Positions 33,327 to 33,638 of a stretch of 33,638 nt of DNA are shown here, in pieces; position 1 is the first letter of the stretch, and every line of letters begins with the position of its first letter. This DNA is from JBBSBY01 sp038250835. Lineage in GTDB: Bacteria; Desulfobacterota; Desulfomonilia; Desulfomonilales; Desulfomonilaceae. Location of the stretch: NCBI GenBank assembly GCA_038250835.1, contig JBBSBY010000036.1:1-33638 (forward strand). Reading direction: 5' to 3'. The position numbers and the translations under genes were made by a program. The notes beneath the pieces are model-generated. The model saw only the letters and a program-made list of their open reading frames with translations. It searched no databases and was not told the DNA's origin.

Positions 33327-33638
33327 ATGAAAAGACTTTTAGATGCAGTCGTCTCCTGTTTAGGTTTGCTCATTTTGGCCCCTTTCTTCCTCATCATCGC
33401 CGTCACTATTAAGATTGAATCTCGCGGATCGATTTTTTATTCATGCAAACGCGTAGGATGTGGAGGCGAACTGTTCAACATGTACAAATTCCGCACTATG
33501 TGCGACACGGTGGATATAATCAATTGCAGACTATGTTCCGCGAAGGATATTCGAGTGACCCGTCTCGGCAGAATCCTGAGGCTTACTAAACTCAATGAAA
33601 TACCACAACTAATCAATGTGCTTCTGGGCCAAATGAGC
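33327..33638 (+). CDS. Bacterial sugar transferase (PglC/WcaJ type phosphoglycosyl transferase), 3' cut by window edge
   Basis: 104 visible codons of a monotopic phosphoglycosyl transferase, which moves a phospho-sugar from a UDP-sugar to undecaprenyl phosphate to begin a polysaccharide unit. It has KRLLDAVVS with a membrane hairpin, IESRGSIFYSCKRVG, FNMYKFRTM (51-58), DIRVTRLGRILR (74-85) and EIPQLINVLLGQMS. The invariant Asp-Glu dyad position reads Asn90-Glu91 (L-N-E-I-P-Q). In PglC the Asp forms the phosphosugar intermediate. Several Cys in 40-70 are also unusual. The short N-terminus points to the small PglC-like form. No Shine-Dalgarno is obvious at this ATG. Confidence 0.9.
   Translation, partial: MKRLLDAVVSCLGLLILAPFFLIIAVTIKIESRGSIFYSCKRVGCGGELFNMYKFRTMCDTVDIINCRLCSAKDIRVTRLGRILRLTKLNEIPQLINVLLGQMS

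Noticed and set aside
1..33638. CRISPR array, defence island or prophage
   Set aside because: I saw no regularly spaced repeats and no cas, restriction, toxin-antitoxin or phage structural genes in any frame.

Overview
The window looks like a chromosomal segment of a Gram-negative, probably anaerobic bacterium of the deltaproteobacterial type (Desulfobacterota, Syntrophobacterales- or Desulfomonile-like). The support is indirect. A groES-groEL operon sits behind a CIRCE operator. Glycyl-tRNA synthetase has split alpha and beta subunits. A TauE/SafE transporter is flanked by small envelope genes, and there is a two-component acetate-type Na+ symporter and a TreZ/GH57 alpha-glucan pair. Many proteins carry Sec signal peptides. 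Base composition is moderate. I see no phage, IS element, integrase or CRISPR array. The species cannot be named from this sequence.

Layout. At 1-1.84 kb is groES-groEL on the minus strand (groEL runs off the left edge) with CIRCE. At 2.05-5.09 kb are three minus-strand NAD(P)-binding epimerase-like genes: UDP-glucuronate 4-epimerase-like, GalE-like and a TIGR01777 SDR. At 5.47-8.44 kb is glyQS (start/stop overlap), followed by tRNA-Leu(CAA). A secreted Pro/Cys-rich protein with its own terminator lies at 9.28-9.75 kb, then mnmG at 10.15-12.0 kb. At 12.05-17.3 kb is a compact five-gene minus-strand operon: acylphosphatase, ChaN-like protein, helical-repeat protein, two-TM protein with a pilin-like tail, and an 888-aa ADP/ATP-translocase-like/HEAT/cyclic-nucleotide-domain fusion. 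At 17.57-18.64 kb is a DUF2889-like gene overlapping a PHP-domain gene. At 18.87-20.61 kb is a TSUP transporter between two small envelope proteins, closed by a strong terminator and followed by a REP-like palindrome.

At 20.9-25.18 kb treZ and a GH57/DUF3536 glycosidase overlap on the minus strand, with a candidate promoter and an ordered repeat upstream. At 25.6-26.87 kb a NadM-like nucleotidylyltransferase precedes a CDP-alcohol phosphatidyltransferase, and a 54-codon gene follows. A secreted twin-CX3C protein lies at 27.2-27.5 kb. The symporter and its small DUF4212 subunit lie at 27.66-29.7 kb, then a secreted unknown. At 30.4-30.96 kb are two very short minus-strand genes: a clear DUF1328/YtjA membrane protein and a candidate basic 56-aa protein followed by a terminator. 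The right end holds an SGNH hydrolase-like membrane protein, a flavodoxin-fold reductase and the start of a PglC/WcaJ-type sugar phosphotransferase, cut by the window edge.

Themes: sugar-nucleotide and envelope glycan genes sit at both ends. Translation and tRNA functions (glyQS, tRNA-Leu, mnmG) lie in the left half. Several little-described envelope operons fill the middle. At least five genes start at TTG with a well-placed ribosome binding site, so ATG-only start calls here are often wrong. The most interesting items are the translocase/HEAT/CNB fusion operon, the NadM-like/CDP-alcohol transferase pair, the TSUP triad, and the sugar transferase with Asn where the catalytic Asp is expected.
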